From Trichomonas vaginalis G3 (Eukaryota > Parabasalia > Trichomonadida > Trichomonadidae), in NCBI RefSeq assembly GCF_026262505.1, contig NC_067207.1:6518252-6582251 (forward strand): DNA of 64,000 bases, in the 5' to 3' direction. A program made the translations under genes and the position numbers. The notes under the pieces are model-generated. The model was not told where the DNA came from, searched no databases, and saw only the letters and a list, made by a program, of their open reading frames with translations. Positions 40,210 to 56,041 of the stretch are shown piece after piece. Position 1 is the stretch's first letter. Each line of letters begins with the position of its first letter.

Positions 40210-43200
40210 GAATAGAGACTTATAGCCAAGTCTTGATATCATGCAGGGAGAATATACATAGATAAGCAATTATATTTTATAGTAGTAGTATTCAGAAATT
40301 CTTACAATTTACAATACAATTTTCAAAAATGGATAAAGACTTATAGCCAAGTCTTGATATCATGCAGGGAGAATATACATAGATAAGCAATTATATTTTA
40401 TAGTAGTAGTATTCAGAAATTCTTACAATTTACAATACAATTTTCAAAAATGGATAAAGACTAATAGCCAAGTCTTGATATCATGCAGGGAGATATACAT
40501 AGATAAGCAATTATATTTTATAGTAGTAGTATTCAGAAATTCTTACAATTTACAATACAATTTTCAAAAATGGATAAAGACTAATAGCCAAGTCTTGATA
40601 TCATGCAGGGAGAATATACATAGATAAGCAATTATATTTTATAGTAGTAGTATTCAGAAATTCTTACAATTTACAATACAATTTTCAAAAATGGATAAAG
40701 ACTAATAGCCAAGTCTTGATATCATGCAGGGAGAATATACATAGATAAGCAATTATATTTTATAGTAGTAGTATTCAGAAATTCTTACAATTTACAATAC
40801 AATTTTCAAAAATGGATAAAGACTAATAGCCAAGTCTTGATATCATGCAGGGAGAATATACATAGATAAGCAATTATATTTTATAGTAGTAGTATTCAGA
40901 AATTCTTACAATTTACAATACAATTTTCAAAAATGGATAAAGACTAATAGCCAAGTCTTGATATCATGCAGGGAGAATATACATAGATAAGCAATTATAT
41001 TTTATAGTAGTAGTATTCAGAAATTCTTACAATTTACAATACAATTTTCAAAAATGGATAAAGACTAATAGCCAAGTCTTGATATCATGCAGGGAGAATA
41101 TACATAGATAAGCAATTATATTTTATAGTAGTAGTATTCAGAAATTCTTACAATTTACAATACAATTTTCAAAAATGGATAAAGACTAATAGCCAAGTCT
41201 TGATATCATGCAGGGAGAATATACATAGATAAGCAATTATATTTTATAGTAGTAGTATTCAGAAATTCTTACAATTTACAATACAATTTTCAAAAATGGA
41301 TAAAGACTAATAGCCAAGTCTTGATATCATGCAGGGAGAATATACATAGATAAGCAATTATATTTTATAGTAGTAGTTTCAGAAATTCTTACAATTTACA
41401 ATACAATTTTCAAAAATGGATAAAGACTAATAGCCAAGTCTTGATATCATGCAGGGAGAATATACATAGATAAGCAATTATATTTTATAGTAGTAGTATT
41501 CAGAAATTCTTACAATTTACAATACAATTTTCAAAAATGGATAAAGACTAATAGCCAAGTCTTGATATCATGCAGGGAGAATATACATAGATAAGCAATT
41601 ATATTTTATAGTAGTAGTATTCAGAAATTCTTACAATTTACAATACAATTTTCAAAAATGGATAAAGACTAATAGCCAAGTCTTGATATCATGCAGGGAG
41701 AATATACATAGATAAGCAATTATATTTTATAGTAGTAGTATTCAGAAATTCTTACAATTTACAATACAATTTTCAAAAATGGATAAAGACTAATAGCCAA
41801 GTCTTGATATCATGCAGGGAGAATATACATAGATAAGCAATTATATTTTATAGTAGTAGTATTCAGAAATTCTTACAATTTACAATACAATTTTCAAAAA
41901 TGGATAAAGACTAATAGCCAAGTCTTGATATCATGCAGGGAGAATATACATAGATAAGCAATTATATTTTATAGTAGTAGTATTCAGAAATTCTTACAAT
42001 TTACAATACAATTTTCAAAAATGGATAAAGACTAATAGCCAAGTCTTGATATCATGCAGGGAGAATATACATAGATAAGCAATTATATTTTATAGTAGTA
42101 GTATTCAGAAATTCTTACAATTTACAATACAATTTTCAAAAATGGATAAAGACTAATAGCCAAGTCTTGATATCATGCAGGGAGAATATATAGATAAGCA
42201 ATTATATTTTATAGTAGTAGTATTCAGAAATTCTTACAATTTACAATACAATTTTCAAAAATGGATAAAGACTAATAGCCAAGTCTTGATATCATGCAGG
42301 GAGAATATACATAGATAAGCAATTATATTTTATAGTAGTAGTATTCAGAAATTCTTACAATTTACAATACAATTTTCAAAAATGGATAAAGACTAATAGC
42401 CAAGTCTTGATATCATGCAGGGAGAATATACATAGATAAGCAATTATATTTTATAGTAGTAGTATTCAGAAATTCTTACAATTTACAATACAATTTTCAA
42501 AAATGGATAAAGACTAATAGCCAAGTCTTGATATCATGCAGGGAGAATATACATAGATAAGCAATTATATTTTATAGTAGTAGTATTCAGAAATTCTTAC
42601 AATTTACAATACAATTTTCAAAAATGGATAAAGACTAATAGCCAAGTCTTGATATCATGCAGGGAGAATATACATAGATAAGCAATTATATTTTATAGTA
42701 GTAGTATTCAGAAATTCTTACAATTTACAATACAATTTTCAAAAATGGATAAAGACTAATAGCCAAGTCTTGATATCATGCAGGGAGAATATACATAGAT
42801 AAGCAATTATATTTTATAGTAGTAGTATTCAGAAATTCTTACAATTTACAATACAATTTTCAAAAATGGATAAAGACTAATAGCCAAGTCTTGATATCAT
42901 GCAGGGAGAATATACATAGATAAGCAATTATATTTTATAGTAGTAGTATTCAGAAATTCTTACAATTTACAATACAATTTTCAAAAATGGATAAAGACTA
43001 ATAGCCAAGTCTTGATATCATGCAGGGAGAATATACATAGATAAGCAATTATATTTTATAGTAGTAGTATTCAGAAATTCTTACAATTTACAATACAATT
43101 TTCAAAAATGGATAAAGACTAATAGCCAAGTCTTGATATCATGCAGGGAGAATATACATAGATAAGCAATTATATTTTATAGTAGTAGTATTCAGAAATT

Positions 43201-46200
43201 CTTACAATTTACAATACAATTTTCAAAAATGGATAAAGACTAATAGCCAAGTCTTGATATCATGCAGGGAGAATATACATAGATAAGCAATTATATTTTA
43301 TAGTAGTAGTATTCAGAAATTCTTACAATTTACAATACAATTTTCAAAAATGGATAAAGACTAATAGCCAAGTCTTGATATCATGCAGGGAGAATATACA
43401 TAGATAAGCAATTATATTTTATAGTAGTAGTATTCAGAAATTCTTACAATTTACAATACAATTTTCAAAAATGGATAAAGACTAATAGCCAAGTCTTGAT
43501 ATCATGCAGGGAGAATATACATAGATAAGCAATTATATTTTATAGTAGTAGTATTCAGAAATTCTTACAATTTACAATACAATTTTCAAAAATGGATAAA
43601 GACTAATAGCCAAGTCTTGATATCATGCAGGGAGAATATACATAGATAAGCAATTATATTTTATAGTAGTAGTATTCAGAAATTCTTACAATTTACAATA
43701 CAATTTTCAAAAATGGATAAAGACTAATAGCCAAGTCTTGATATCATGCAGGGAGAATATACATAGATAAGCAATTATATTTTATAGTAGTAGTATTCAG
43801 AAATTCTTACAATTTACAATACAATTTTCAAAAATGGATAAAGACTAATAGCCAAGTCTTGATATCATGCAGGGAGAATATACATAGATAAGCAATTATA
43901 TTTTATAGTAGTAGTATTCAGAAATTCTTACAATTTACAATACAATTTTCAAAAATGGATAAAGACTAATAGCCAAGTCTTGATATCATGCAGGGAGAAT
44001 ATACATAGATAAGCAATTATATTTTATAGTAGTAGTATTCAGAAATTCTTACAATTTACAATACAATTTTCAAAAATGGATAAAGACTAATAGCCAAGTC
44101 TTGATATCATGCAGGGAGAATATACATAGATAAGCAATTATATTTTATAGTAGTAGTATTCAGAAATTCTTACAATTTACAATACAATTTTCAAAAATGG
44201 ATAAAGACTAATAGCCAAGTCTTGATATCATGCAGGGAGAATATACATAGATAAGCAATTATATTTTATAGTAGTAGTATTCAGAAATTCTTACAATTTA
44301 CAATACAATTTTCAAAAATGGATAAAGACTAATAGCCAAGTCTTGATATCATGCAGGGAGAATATACATAGATAAGCAATTATATTTTATAGTAGTAGTA
44401 TTCAGAAATTCTTACAATTTACAATACAATTTTCAAAAATGGATAAAGACTAATAGCCAAGTCTTGATATCATGCAGGGAGAATATACATAGATAAGCAA
44501 TTATATTTTATAGTAGTAGTATTCAGAAATTCTTACAATTTACAATACAATTTTCAAAAATGGATAAAGACTAATAGCCAAGTCTTGATATCATGCAGGG
44601 AGAATATACATAGATAAGCAATTATATTTTATAGTAGTATTTCAGAAATTCTTACAATTTACAATACAATTTTCAAAAATGGATAAAGACTAATAGCCAA
44701 GTCTTGATATCATGCAGGGAGAATATACATAGATAAGCAATTATATTTTATAGTAGTAGTATTCAGAAATTCTTACAATTTACAATACAATTTTCAAAAA
44801 TGGATAAAGACTAATAGCCAAGTCTTGATATCATGCAGGGAGAATATACATAGATAAGCAATTATATTTTATAGTAGTAGTATTCAGAAATTCTTACAAT
44901 TTACAATACAATTTTCAAAAATGGATAAAGACTAATAGCCAAGTCTTGATATCATGCAGGGAGAATATACATAGATAAGCAATTATATTTTATAGTAGTA
45001 GTATTCAGAAATTCTTACAATTTACAATACAATTTTCAAAAATGGATAAAGACTAATAGCCAAGTCTTGATATCATGCAGGGAGAATATACATAGATAAG
45101 CAATTATATTTTATAGTAGTAGTATTCAGAAATTCTTACAATTTACAATACAATTTTCAAAAATGGATAAAGACTAATAGCCAAGTCTTGATATCATGCA
45201 GGGAGAATATACATAGATAAGCAATTATATTTTATAGTAGTAGTATTCAGAAATTCTTACAATTTACAATACAATTTTCAAAAATGGATAAAGACTAATA
45301 GCCAAGTCTTGATATCATGCAGGGAGAATATACATAGATAAGCAATTATATTTTATAGTAGTAGTATTCAGAAATTCTTACAATTTACAATACAATTTTC
45401 AAAAATGGATAAAGACTAATAGCCAAGTCTTGATATCATGCAGGGAGAATATACATAGATAAGCAATTATATTTTATAGTAGTAGTATTCAGAAATTCTT
45501 ACAATTTACAATACAATTTTCAAAAATGGATAAAGACTAATAGCCAAGTCTTGATATCATGCAGGGAGAATATACATAGATAAGCAATTATATTTTATAG
45601 TAGTAGTATTCAGAAATTCTTACAATTTACAATACAATTTTCAAAAATGGATAAAGACTAATAGCCAAGTCTTGATATCATGCAGGGAGAATATACATAG
45701 ATAAGCAATTATATTTTATAGTAGTAGTATTCAGAAATTCTTACAATTTACAATACAATTTTCAAAAATGGATAAAGACTAATAGCCAAGTCTTGATATC
45801 ATGCAGGGAGAATATACATAGATAAGCAATTATATTTTATAGTAGTAGTATTCAGAAATTCTTACAATTTACAATACAATTTTCAAAAATGGATAAAGAC
45901 TAATAGCCAAGTCTTGATATCATGCAGGGAGAATATACATAGATAAGCAATTATATTTTATAGTAGTAGTATTCAGAAATTCTTACAATTTACAATACAA
46001 TTTTCAAAAATGGATAAAGACTAATAGCCAAGTCTTGATATCATGCAGGGAGAATATACATAGATAAGCAATTATATTTTATAGTAGTAGTATTCAGAAA
46101 TTCTTACAATTTACAATACAATTTTCAAAAATGGATAAAGACTAATAGCCAAGTCTTGATATCATGCAGGGAGAATATACATAGATAAGCAATTATATTT

Positions 46201-49200
46201 TATAGTAGTAGTATTCAGAAATTCTTACAATTTACAATACAATTTTCAAAAATGGATAAAGACTAATAGCCAAGTCTTGATATCATGCAGGGAGAATATA
46301 CATAGATAAGCAATTATATTTTATAGTAGTAGTATTCAGAAATTCTTACAATTTACAATACAATTTTCAAAAATGGATAAAGACTAATAGCCAAGTCTTG
46401 ATATCATGCAGGGAGAATATACATAGATAAGCAATTATATTTTATAGTAGTAGTATTCAGAAATTCTTACAATTTACAATACAATTTTCAAAAATGGATA
46501 AAGACTAATAGCCAAGTCTTGATATCATGCAGGGAGAATATACATAGATAAGCAATTATATTTTATAGTAGTAGTATTCAGAAATTCTTACAATTTACAA
46601 TACAATTTTCAAAAATGGATAAAGACTAATAGCCAAGTCTTGATATCATGCAGGGAGAATATACATAGATAAGCAATTATATTTTATAGTAGTAGTATTC
46701 AGAAATTCTTACAATTTACAATACAATTTTCAAAAATGGATAAAGACTAATAGCCAAGTCTTGATATCATGCAGGGAGAATATACATAGATAAGCAATTA
46801 TATTTTATAGTAGTAGTATTCAGAAATTCTTACAATTTACAATACAATTTTCAAAAATGGATAAAGACTATAGCCAAGTCTTGATATCATGCAGGGAGAA
46901 TATACATAGATAAGCAATTATATTTTATAGTAGTAGTATTCAGAAATTCTTACAATTTACAATACAATTTTCAAAAATGGATAAAGACTAATAGCCAAGT
47001 CTTGATATCATGCAGGGAGAATATACATAGATAAGCAATTATATTTTATAGTAGTAGTATTCAGAAATTCTTACAATTTACAATACAATTTTCAAAAATG
47101 GATAAAGACTAATAGCCAAGTCTTGATATCATGCAGGGAGAATATACATAGATAAGCAATTATATTTTATAGTAGTAGTATTCAGAAATTCTTACAATTT
47201 ACAATACAATTTTCAAAAATGGATAAAGACTAATAGCCAAGTCTTGATATCATGCAGGGAGAATATACATAGATAAGCAATTATATTTTATAGTAGTAGT
47301 ATTCAGAAATTCTTACAATTTACAATACAATTTTCAAAAATGGATAAAGACTAATAGCCAAGTCTTGATATCATGCAGGGAGAATATACATAGATAAGCA
47401 ATTATATTTTATGTAGTAGTATTCAGAAATTCTTACAATTTACAATACAATTTTCAAAAATGGATAAAGACTAATAGCCAAGTCTTGATATCATGCAGGG
47501 AGAATATACATAGATAAGCAATTATATTTTATAGTAGTAGTATTCAGAAATTCTTACAATTTACAATACAATTTTCAAAAATGGATAAAGACTAATAGCC
47601 AAGTCTTGATATCATGCAGGGAGAATATACATAGATAAGCAATTATATTTTATAGTAGTAGTATTCAGAAATTCTTACAATTTACAATACAATTTTCAAA
47701 AATGGATAAAGACTAATAGCCAAGTCTTGATATCATGCAGGGAGAATATACATAGATAAGCAATTATATTTTATAGTAGTAGTATTCAGAAATTCTTACA
47801 ATTTACAATACAATTTTCAAAAATGGATAAAGACTAATAGCCAAGTCTTGATATCATGCAGGGAGAATATACATAGATAAGCAATTATATTTTATAGTAG
47901 TAGTATTCAGAAATTCTTACAATTTACAATACAATTTTCAAAAATGGATAAAGACTAATAGCCAAGTCTTGATATCATGCAGGGAGAATATACATAGATA
48001 AGCAATTATATTTTATAGTAGTAGTATTCAGAAATTCTTACAATTTACAATACAATTTTCAAAAATGGATAAAGACTAATAGCCAAGTCTTGATATCATG
48101 CAGGGAGAATATACATAGATAAGCAATTATATTTTATAGTAGTAGTATTCAGAAATTCTTACAATTTACAATACAATTTTCAAAAATGGATAAAGACTAA
48201 TAGCCAAGTCTTGATATCATGCAGGGAGAATATACATAGATAAGCAATTATATTTTATAGTAGTAGTATTCAGAAATTCTTACAATTTACAATACAATTT
48301 TCAAAAATGGATAAAGACTAATAGCCAAGTCTTGATATCATGCAGGGAGAATATACATAGATAAGCAATTATATTTTATAGTAGTAGTATTCAGAAATTC
48401 TTACAATTTACAATACAATTTTCAAAAATGGATAAAGACTAATAGCCAAGTCTTGATATCATGCAGGGAGAATATACATAGATAAGCAATTATATTTTAT
48501 AGTAGTTATTCAGAAATTCTTACAATTTACAATACAATTTTCAAAAATGGATAAAGACTAATAGCCAAGTCTTGATATCATGCAGGGAGAATATACATAG
48601 ATAAGCAATTATATTTTATAGTAGTAGTATTCAGAAATTCTTACAATTTACAATACAATTTTCAAAAATGGATAAAGACTAATAGCCAAGTCTTGATATC
48701 ATGCAGGGAGAATATACATAGATAAGCAATTATATTTTATAGTAGTAGTATTCAGAAATTCTTACAATTTACAATACAATTTTCAAAAATGGATAAAGAC
48801 TAATAGCCAAGTCTTGATATCATGCAGGGAGAATATACATAGATAAGCAATTATATTTTATAGTAGTAGTATTCAGAAATTCTTACAATTTACAATACAA
48901 TTTTCAAAAATGGATAAAGACTAATAGCCAAGTCTTGATATCATGCAGGGAGAATATACATAGATAAGCAATTATATTTTATAGTAGTAGTATTCAGAAA
49001 TTCTTACAATTTACAATACAATTTTCAAAAATGGATAAAGACTAATAGCCAAGTCTTGATATCATGCAGGGAGAATATACATAGATAAGCAATTATATTT
49101 TATAGTAGTAGTATTCAGAAATTCTTACAATTTACAATACAATTTTCAAAAATGGATAAAGACTAATAGCCAAGTCTTGATATCATGCAGGGAGAATATA

Positions 49201-49695
49201 CATAGATAAGCAATTATATTTTATAGTAGTAGTATTCAGAAATTCTTACAATTTACAATACAATTTTCAAAAATGGATAAAGACTAATAGCCAAGTCTTG
49301 ATATCATGCAGGGAGAATATACATAGATAAGCAATTATATTTTATAGTAGTAGTATTCAGAAATTCTTACAATTTACAATACAATTTTCAAAAATGGATA
49401 AAGACTAATAGCCAAGTCTTGATATCATGCAGGGAGAATATACATAGATAAGCAATTATATTTTATAGTAGTAGTATTCAGAAATTCTTACAATTTACAA
49501 TACAATTTTCAAAAATGGATAAAGACTAATAGCCAAGTCTTGATATCATGCAGGGAGAATATACATAGATAAGCAATTATATTTTATAGTAGTAGTATTC
49601 AGAAATTCTTACAATTTACAATACAATTTTCAAAAATGGATAAAGACTAATAGCCAAGTCTTGATATCATGCAGGGAGAAATATACATAGTATAT
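40210..49695 (+). repeat. 121-bp satellite array, forward block (~78 copies)
   Basis: Head-to-tail units with a 121-bp period, for example units starting GGATAAAGACTAATAGCC at 40331, 40452, 40572 and 40693. Units are almost identical. The first two units at the left edge differ (GACTTATAGCC) and only a few single-base length changes occur later. Each unit carries the small hairpin AAGACT-N8-AGTCTT. No coding frame persists. Such homogeneous satellites are found at centromeres, subtelomeres or knobs in other eukaryotes; the role here is unknown. Confidence 0.97.
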
Positions 49696-52600
49696 AATAT
49701 AATTGCTTATCTATGTAATATATCTCCCTGCATGATATCAAGACTTGGCTATTAGTCTTTATCCATTTTTGAAAATTGTATTGTAAATTGTAAGAATTTC
49801 TGATACTACTACTTATAAATATAATTGCTTATTCATGTTATATCTCTCCTGCATGATATCAAGACTTGGCTATTAGTCTTTATCCATTTTTGAAAATTGT
49901 ATTGTAAATTGTAAGAATTTCTGAATACTTACTTATTAAATATAATTGCTTATCTATGTATTTCTCCTGCATGATATCAGACTTGGCTATTAGTCTTTAT
50001 CCATTTTGAAAATTGTATTGTAAATTGTAAGAATTTCTGAATACTACTACTATAAATATATTTGCTTTATTATGTATATTCTCCCTGCTGATATCAAGAT
50101 CTGGTATTAGTCTTTATCCATTTTTGAAAAATTGTATTGTAAATTGTAAGAATTTCTGAATACTACTACTATTAAATATAATTGCTTATCTATGTATATT
50201 CTCCCTGCATGATATCAAGACTTGGCTATTAGTCTTTTACCATTTTGAAATTGTATTGTAATTGTAAGAATTTCTGAATATACTACTATAAAATATAATT
50301 GCTTATCTATTATATTCTCCCTGCATGATATCAAGACTTGGCATATTAGTCTTTATCCATTTTGTAAATTGTATTGTTAAATTGTAAAATTTCTGATACT
50401 ATACTATAAAATATAATTGCTTATCTATGTATATTCTCCCTGCATGATATCAAGACTTGGCTATTAGTCTTTATCATTTTTGAAATTGTATTGTAAATTG
50501 TAAGATTTCTGATGTAATACTACTACTACTATAAAATATAATTGCTTATCATGTATATTCTCCCTGCATGATATCAAGACTTGGCTATTAGTCTTTATCC
50601 ATTTTTTGAAAATTGTATTGTTAATTGTAAGAATTTCTGAATACTACTACTATAAAATATAATTGCTATTTCTATGTATATTCTCCCTGCATGATATCAA
50701 GACTTGGCTATTAGTCTTTATTTTTTGAAAATTGTATTGTAAATTGTAAGAATTTCTGAATACTACTACTATAAAATATAATCTTATCTATGTATATTCT
50801 CCCTGCATTGATATCAAGACTTGGCTATTAGTCTTTATCATTTTTGAAAATTGTATTGTAAATTGTAAGAATTTCTGATACTAACTACTATAAAATATAA
50901 TTGCTTATCTATGTATATTCTCCTGCATGATATCAAGACTTGGCTATTAGTCTTTATCCATTTTTGAAAATTGTATTAAATTGTAAGAATTTCTGAATAC
51001 TACTACTATAAAATATAATTGCTTATCTATGTATATTCTCCCTGCATGATATCAAGACTTGGCTATTAGTCTTTATCCATTTTGAAAATTGTATTGTAAA
51101 TTGTAAGGATTTCTGAATACTACTACTATAAAATATAATTGCTATCATGTATATTTCTCCCTGCATGATATCAAGCTTGGCTATTAGTCTTTATCCATTT
51201 TTGAAAATTGTATTGTAAATTGTAAGAATTTCTGAATCTACTACTATAAAATATATTGCTTATCATGTATATTCTCCCTGCATGATATCAAGACTTGGCT
51301 ATTAGTCTTTATCCATTTTGAAAATTGTATTGTAAATTGAAGAATTTCTGAATACTACTACTATAAAATATAATTGCTTATCTATGTATATTCTCCCTGC
51401 ATGAATATCAGACTTGGCTATTAGTCTTTATCCATTTTTGAAAATTGTATTGTAAATTGTAAGAATTTCTGAATACTACTACTATAAAATATAATTGCTT
51501 ATCTATGTATATTCTCCCTGCATGATATCAAGACTTGGCTATTAGTCTTTATCCATTTTTGAAATTGTATTGTAAATTGTAAGAATTTCTGAATACTACT
51601 ACTATAAAATATAATTGCTTATCATGTATATTCTCCCTGCATGATATCAAACTTGGCTATTTAGTCTTTATCCATTTTTAAATTGTATTGTAAATTGTAA
51701 GAATTTCTGAATACTACTACTATAAAATATAATTGCTTATCTATGTATATTCTCCCTGCATGATATCAAGACTTGGCTATTAGTCTTTATCCATTTTTGA
51801 AAATTGTATTGTAAATTGTAAGAATTTCTGAATACTACTACTATAAAATATAATTGCTTATCATGTATATTCTCCCTGCATGATATCAAGACTTGGCTAT
51901 TAGTCTTTATTATTTTGAAATTGTATTGTAAATTGTAAGAATTTCTGAATACTACTACTATAAAATATAATTGCTTATCTATGTATATTCTCCCTGCATG
52001 ATATCAAGACTTGGCTATTAGTCTTTATCCATTTTTGAAAATTGTATTGTAAATTGTAAGAATTTCTGAATACTACTACTAAAATATTAATGCTTATCTA
52101 TGTATATTCTCCTGCATGATATCAAGACTTGGCATTAGTCTTTATCCATTTTTGAAAATTGTATTGTAAATTGTAAGAATTTCTGAATACTACTACTATA
52201 AATATAATTGCTTATCTATGTATATTCTCCCTGCATGATATCAAGACTTGGCTATTAGTCTTTATCCATTTTTGAAAATTGTATTGTAAATTGTAATTTC
52301 TGAATACTACTACTATAAAATATAATTGCTTATCATGTATATTCTCCCTGCATGATATCAAGACTTGGCTATTAGTCTTTATCCATTTTTGAAAATTGTA
52401 TTGTAAATTGTAAGAATTTCTGAATACTACTACTATAAATATAATTGCTTATCTATGTATATTCTCCCTGCATGATATCAAGACTTGGCTATTAGTCTTT
52501 ATCCATTTTTGAAAATTGTATTGTAAATTGTAAGAATTTCTGAATACTACTACTAAAATATAATTGCTTATCTATGTATATTCTCCCTGCATGATATCAA

Positions 52601-55600
52601 GACTTGGCTATTAGTCTTTATCCATTTTTGAAAATTGTATTGTAAATTGTAAGAATTTCTGAATACTACTACTATAAAATATAATTGCTTATCATGTATA
52701 TTTCTCCTGCATGATATCAAGACTTGGCTATTAGTCTTTATCCATTTTTGAAAATTGTATTGTAAATTGTAAGAATTTCTGAATACTACTACTATAAAAA
52801 TATATTGCTTATCTATGTATATTCTCCCTGCATGATATCAAGACTTGGCTATTAGTCTTTATCCATTTTTGAAAATTGTATTGTAAATTGTAAGAATTTC
52901 TGATACTTCTACTATAAAATATAATTGCTTATCTTGTATATTCTCCCTGATGATATCAAGACTTGGCTATTAGTCTTTATCCATTTTTGAAAATTGTATT
53001 GTAAATTGTAAGAATTTCTGAATACTACTACTATAAAATATAATTGCTTATCTATGTATATTCTCCCTGCATGATATCAAGACTTGCTATTAGTCTTTAT
53101 CCATTTTTGAAAATTGTATTGTAAATTGTAAGAATTTCTGAATACTACTACTATAAATATAATTCTTATCTATGTATATTCTCCCTGCATGATATCAAGA
53201 CTTGGCTATTAGTCTTTATCCATTTTTGAAAATTGTATTGTAAATTGTAAGAATTTCTGAATACTACTACTATAAAATATAATTGCTTTCTTATGTATAT
53301 TCTCCCTGCATGATATCAAGACTTGGCTATTAGTCTTTATCCATTTTTGAAAATTGTATTTTAAATTGTAAGAATTTCTGAATACTACTACTATAAAAAA
53401 TATATTGCTTACTATGTATATTCTCCCTGCATGATATCAGACTTGGCTATTAGTCTTTATCCATTTTTGAAAATTGTATTGTAAATTGTAAGAATTTCTG
53501 AATACTACTACTATAAAATATAATTGCTTATCTATGTATATTCTCCCTGCATGATATCAAGACTTGGCTATTAGTCTTTATCCATTTTTGAAAATTGTAT
53601 TGTAAATTGTAAGAATTTCTGAATACTACTACTATAAAATATAATTGCTTATCTATGTATATTCTCCCTGCATGATATCAAGACTTGGCTATTAGTCTTT
53701 ATCCATTTTTGAAAATTGTATTGTAAATTGTAAGAATTTCTGAATACTACTACTATAAAATTAATTGCTTATCTATGTATATTCTCCCTGCATGATATCA
53801 AGACTTGGCTATTAGTCTTTATCCATTTTTGAAAATTGTATTGTAAATTGTAAGAATTTCTGAATACTACTACTATAAAATATAATTGCTTATCTATGTA
53901 TATTCTCCCTGCATGATATCAAGACTTGGCTATTAGTCTTTATCCATTTTTGAAAATTGTATTGTAAATTGTAAGAATTTCTGAATACTACTACTTATAA
54001 AATATAATTGCTTATCTATGATATTCTCCCTGCATGATATCAAGACTTGGCTATTAGTCTTTATCCATTTTGAAAATTGTATTGTAAATTGTAAGAATTT
54101 CTGAATACTACTACTATAAAAATTAATTGCTTATCTATGTATATTCTCCTGCATGATATCAAGACTTGGCTATTAGTCTTTATCCATTTTTGAAAATTGT
54201 ATTGTAAATTGTAAGAATTTCTGAATACTACTACTATAAAATATAATTGCTTATCTATGTATATTCTCCCTGCATGATATCAAGACTTGGCTATTAGTCT
54301 TTATCCATTTTTGAAAATTGTATTGTAAATTGTAAGAATTTCTGAATACTACTACTATAAAATATAATTGCTTATCTATGTATATTCTCCCTGCATGATA
54401 TCAAGACTTGGCTATTAGTCTTTATCCATTTTTGAAAATTGTATTGTAAATTGTAAGAATTTCTGAATACTACTACTATAAAATATAATTGCTTATCTAT
54501 GTATATTCTCCTGCATGATATCAAGACTTGGCTATTAGTCTTTATCCATTTTTGAAAATTGTTATTGTAAATTGTAAGAATTTCTGAATACTACTACTAT
54601 AAATATAATTGCTTATCTATGTATATTCTCCCTGCATGATATCAAGACTTGGCTATTAGTCTTTATCCATTTTTGAAAATTGTATTGTAAATTGTAAAGT
54701 TTCTGAATACTACTACTATAAAATATAATTGCTTATCTATGTATATTCTCCCTGCATGATATCAAGACTTGCTATTAGTCTTTATCCATTTTTGAAAATT
54801 GTATATGTAAATTGTAAGAATTTCTGAATACTACTCTATAAAATATAATTGCTTATCTATGTATATTCTCCCTGCATGATATCAAGACTTGGCTTATAGT
54901 CTTTATCCATTTTTGAAAATTGTATTGTAAATTGTAAGAATTTCTGAATACTACTACTATAAAATATAATTGCTTATCTATGTATATTCTCCCTGCATGA
55001 TATCAAGACTTGGCTATTAGTCTTTATCCATTTTTGAAAATTGTATTGTAATTGTAAGAATTTCTGAATACTACTACTATAAAATATAATTGCTTATCTA
55101 TGTATATTCTCCCTGCATGATATCAAGACTTGGCTATTAGTCTTTATCCATTTTTGAAAATTGTATTGTAAATTGTAAGAATTTCTGAATACTACTACTA
55201 TAAAATATAATTGCTTATCTATGTATATTCTCCCTGCATGATATCAAGACTTGGCTATTAGTCTTTATCCATTTTTGAAAATTGTATTGTAAATTGTAAG
55301 AATTTCTGAATACTACTACTATAAAATATAATTGCTTATCTATGTATATTCTCCCTGCATGATATCAAGACTTGGCTATTAGTCTTTATCCATTTTTGAA
55401 AATTGTATTGTAAATTGTAAGAATTTCTGAATACTACTACTATAAAATATAATTGCTTATCTATGTATATTCTCCCTGCATGATATCAAGACTTGGCTAT
55501 TAGTCTTTATCCATTTTTGAAAATTGTATTGTAAATTGTAAGAATTTCTGAATACTACTACTATAAAATATAATTGCTTATCTATGTATATTCTCCTGCA

Positions 55601-55941
55601 TGATATCAGACTTGGCTATTAGTCTTTATCCATTTTTGAAAATTGTATTGTAAATTGTAAGAATTTCTGAATTACTACTATAAATATATATTGCTTATCT
55701 ATGTATATTCTCCCTGCATGATATCAAGACTGGCTATTAGTCTTTATCCATTTTTGAAAATTGTATTGTAAATTGTAAGAATTTCTGAAAATACTACTAT
55801 AAAAATATAATTGCTTATCTATGTATATTCTCCCTGCATGATATCAAGACTTGGCTATTAGTCTTTATCCATTTTTGAAAATTGTATTGTAAATTGTAAG
55901 AATTTCTGAATACTACTACTATAAATATAATTGCTTATCTA
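49696..55941 (-). repeat. 121-bp satellite array, inverted block (~52 copies, indel-rich)
   Basis: The same satellite in reverse orientation, starting at the exact mirror position of the unit (ATAAGCAATTATA against TATAATTGCTTAT). Unlike the forward block, many units have one- to several-base deletions or insertions, often in short homopolymers. These are densest in the first ~1.5 kb after the switch and rarer further on. It ends at the N gap. This error profile suggests raw long-read sequence. Confidence 0.95.
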
Positions 55942-56041
55942 NNNNNNNNNNNNNNNNNNNNNNNNNNNNNNNNNNNNNNNNNNNNNNNNNNNNNNNNNNN
56001 NNNNNNNNNNNNNNNNNNNNNNNNNNNNNNNNNNNNNNNNN
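55942..56041. other. Assembly gap of 100 N
   Basis: Exactly 100 N, the conventional size for a scaffold gap of unknown length. The DNA on the two sides may not be adjacent. Confidence 0.99.

Noticed and set aside
40210-55941. CRISPR-like regular repeats
   Set aside because: Repeats are contiguous with no unique spacers, and the genome is eukaryotic; it is a satellite.
40210-55941. Giant biological palindrome such as an amplification or replication intermediate
   Set aside because: One arm carries scattered indels of sequencing-error type and ends at a gap; artefact is simpler, though not excluded.
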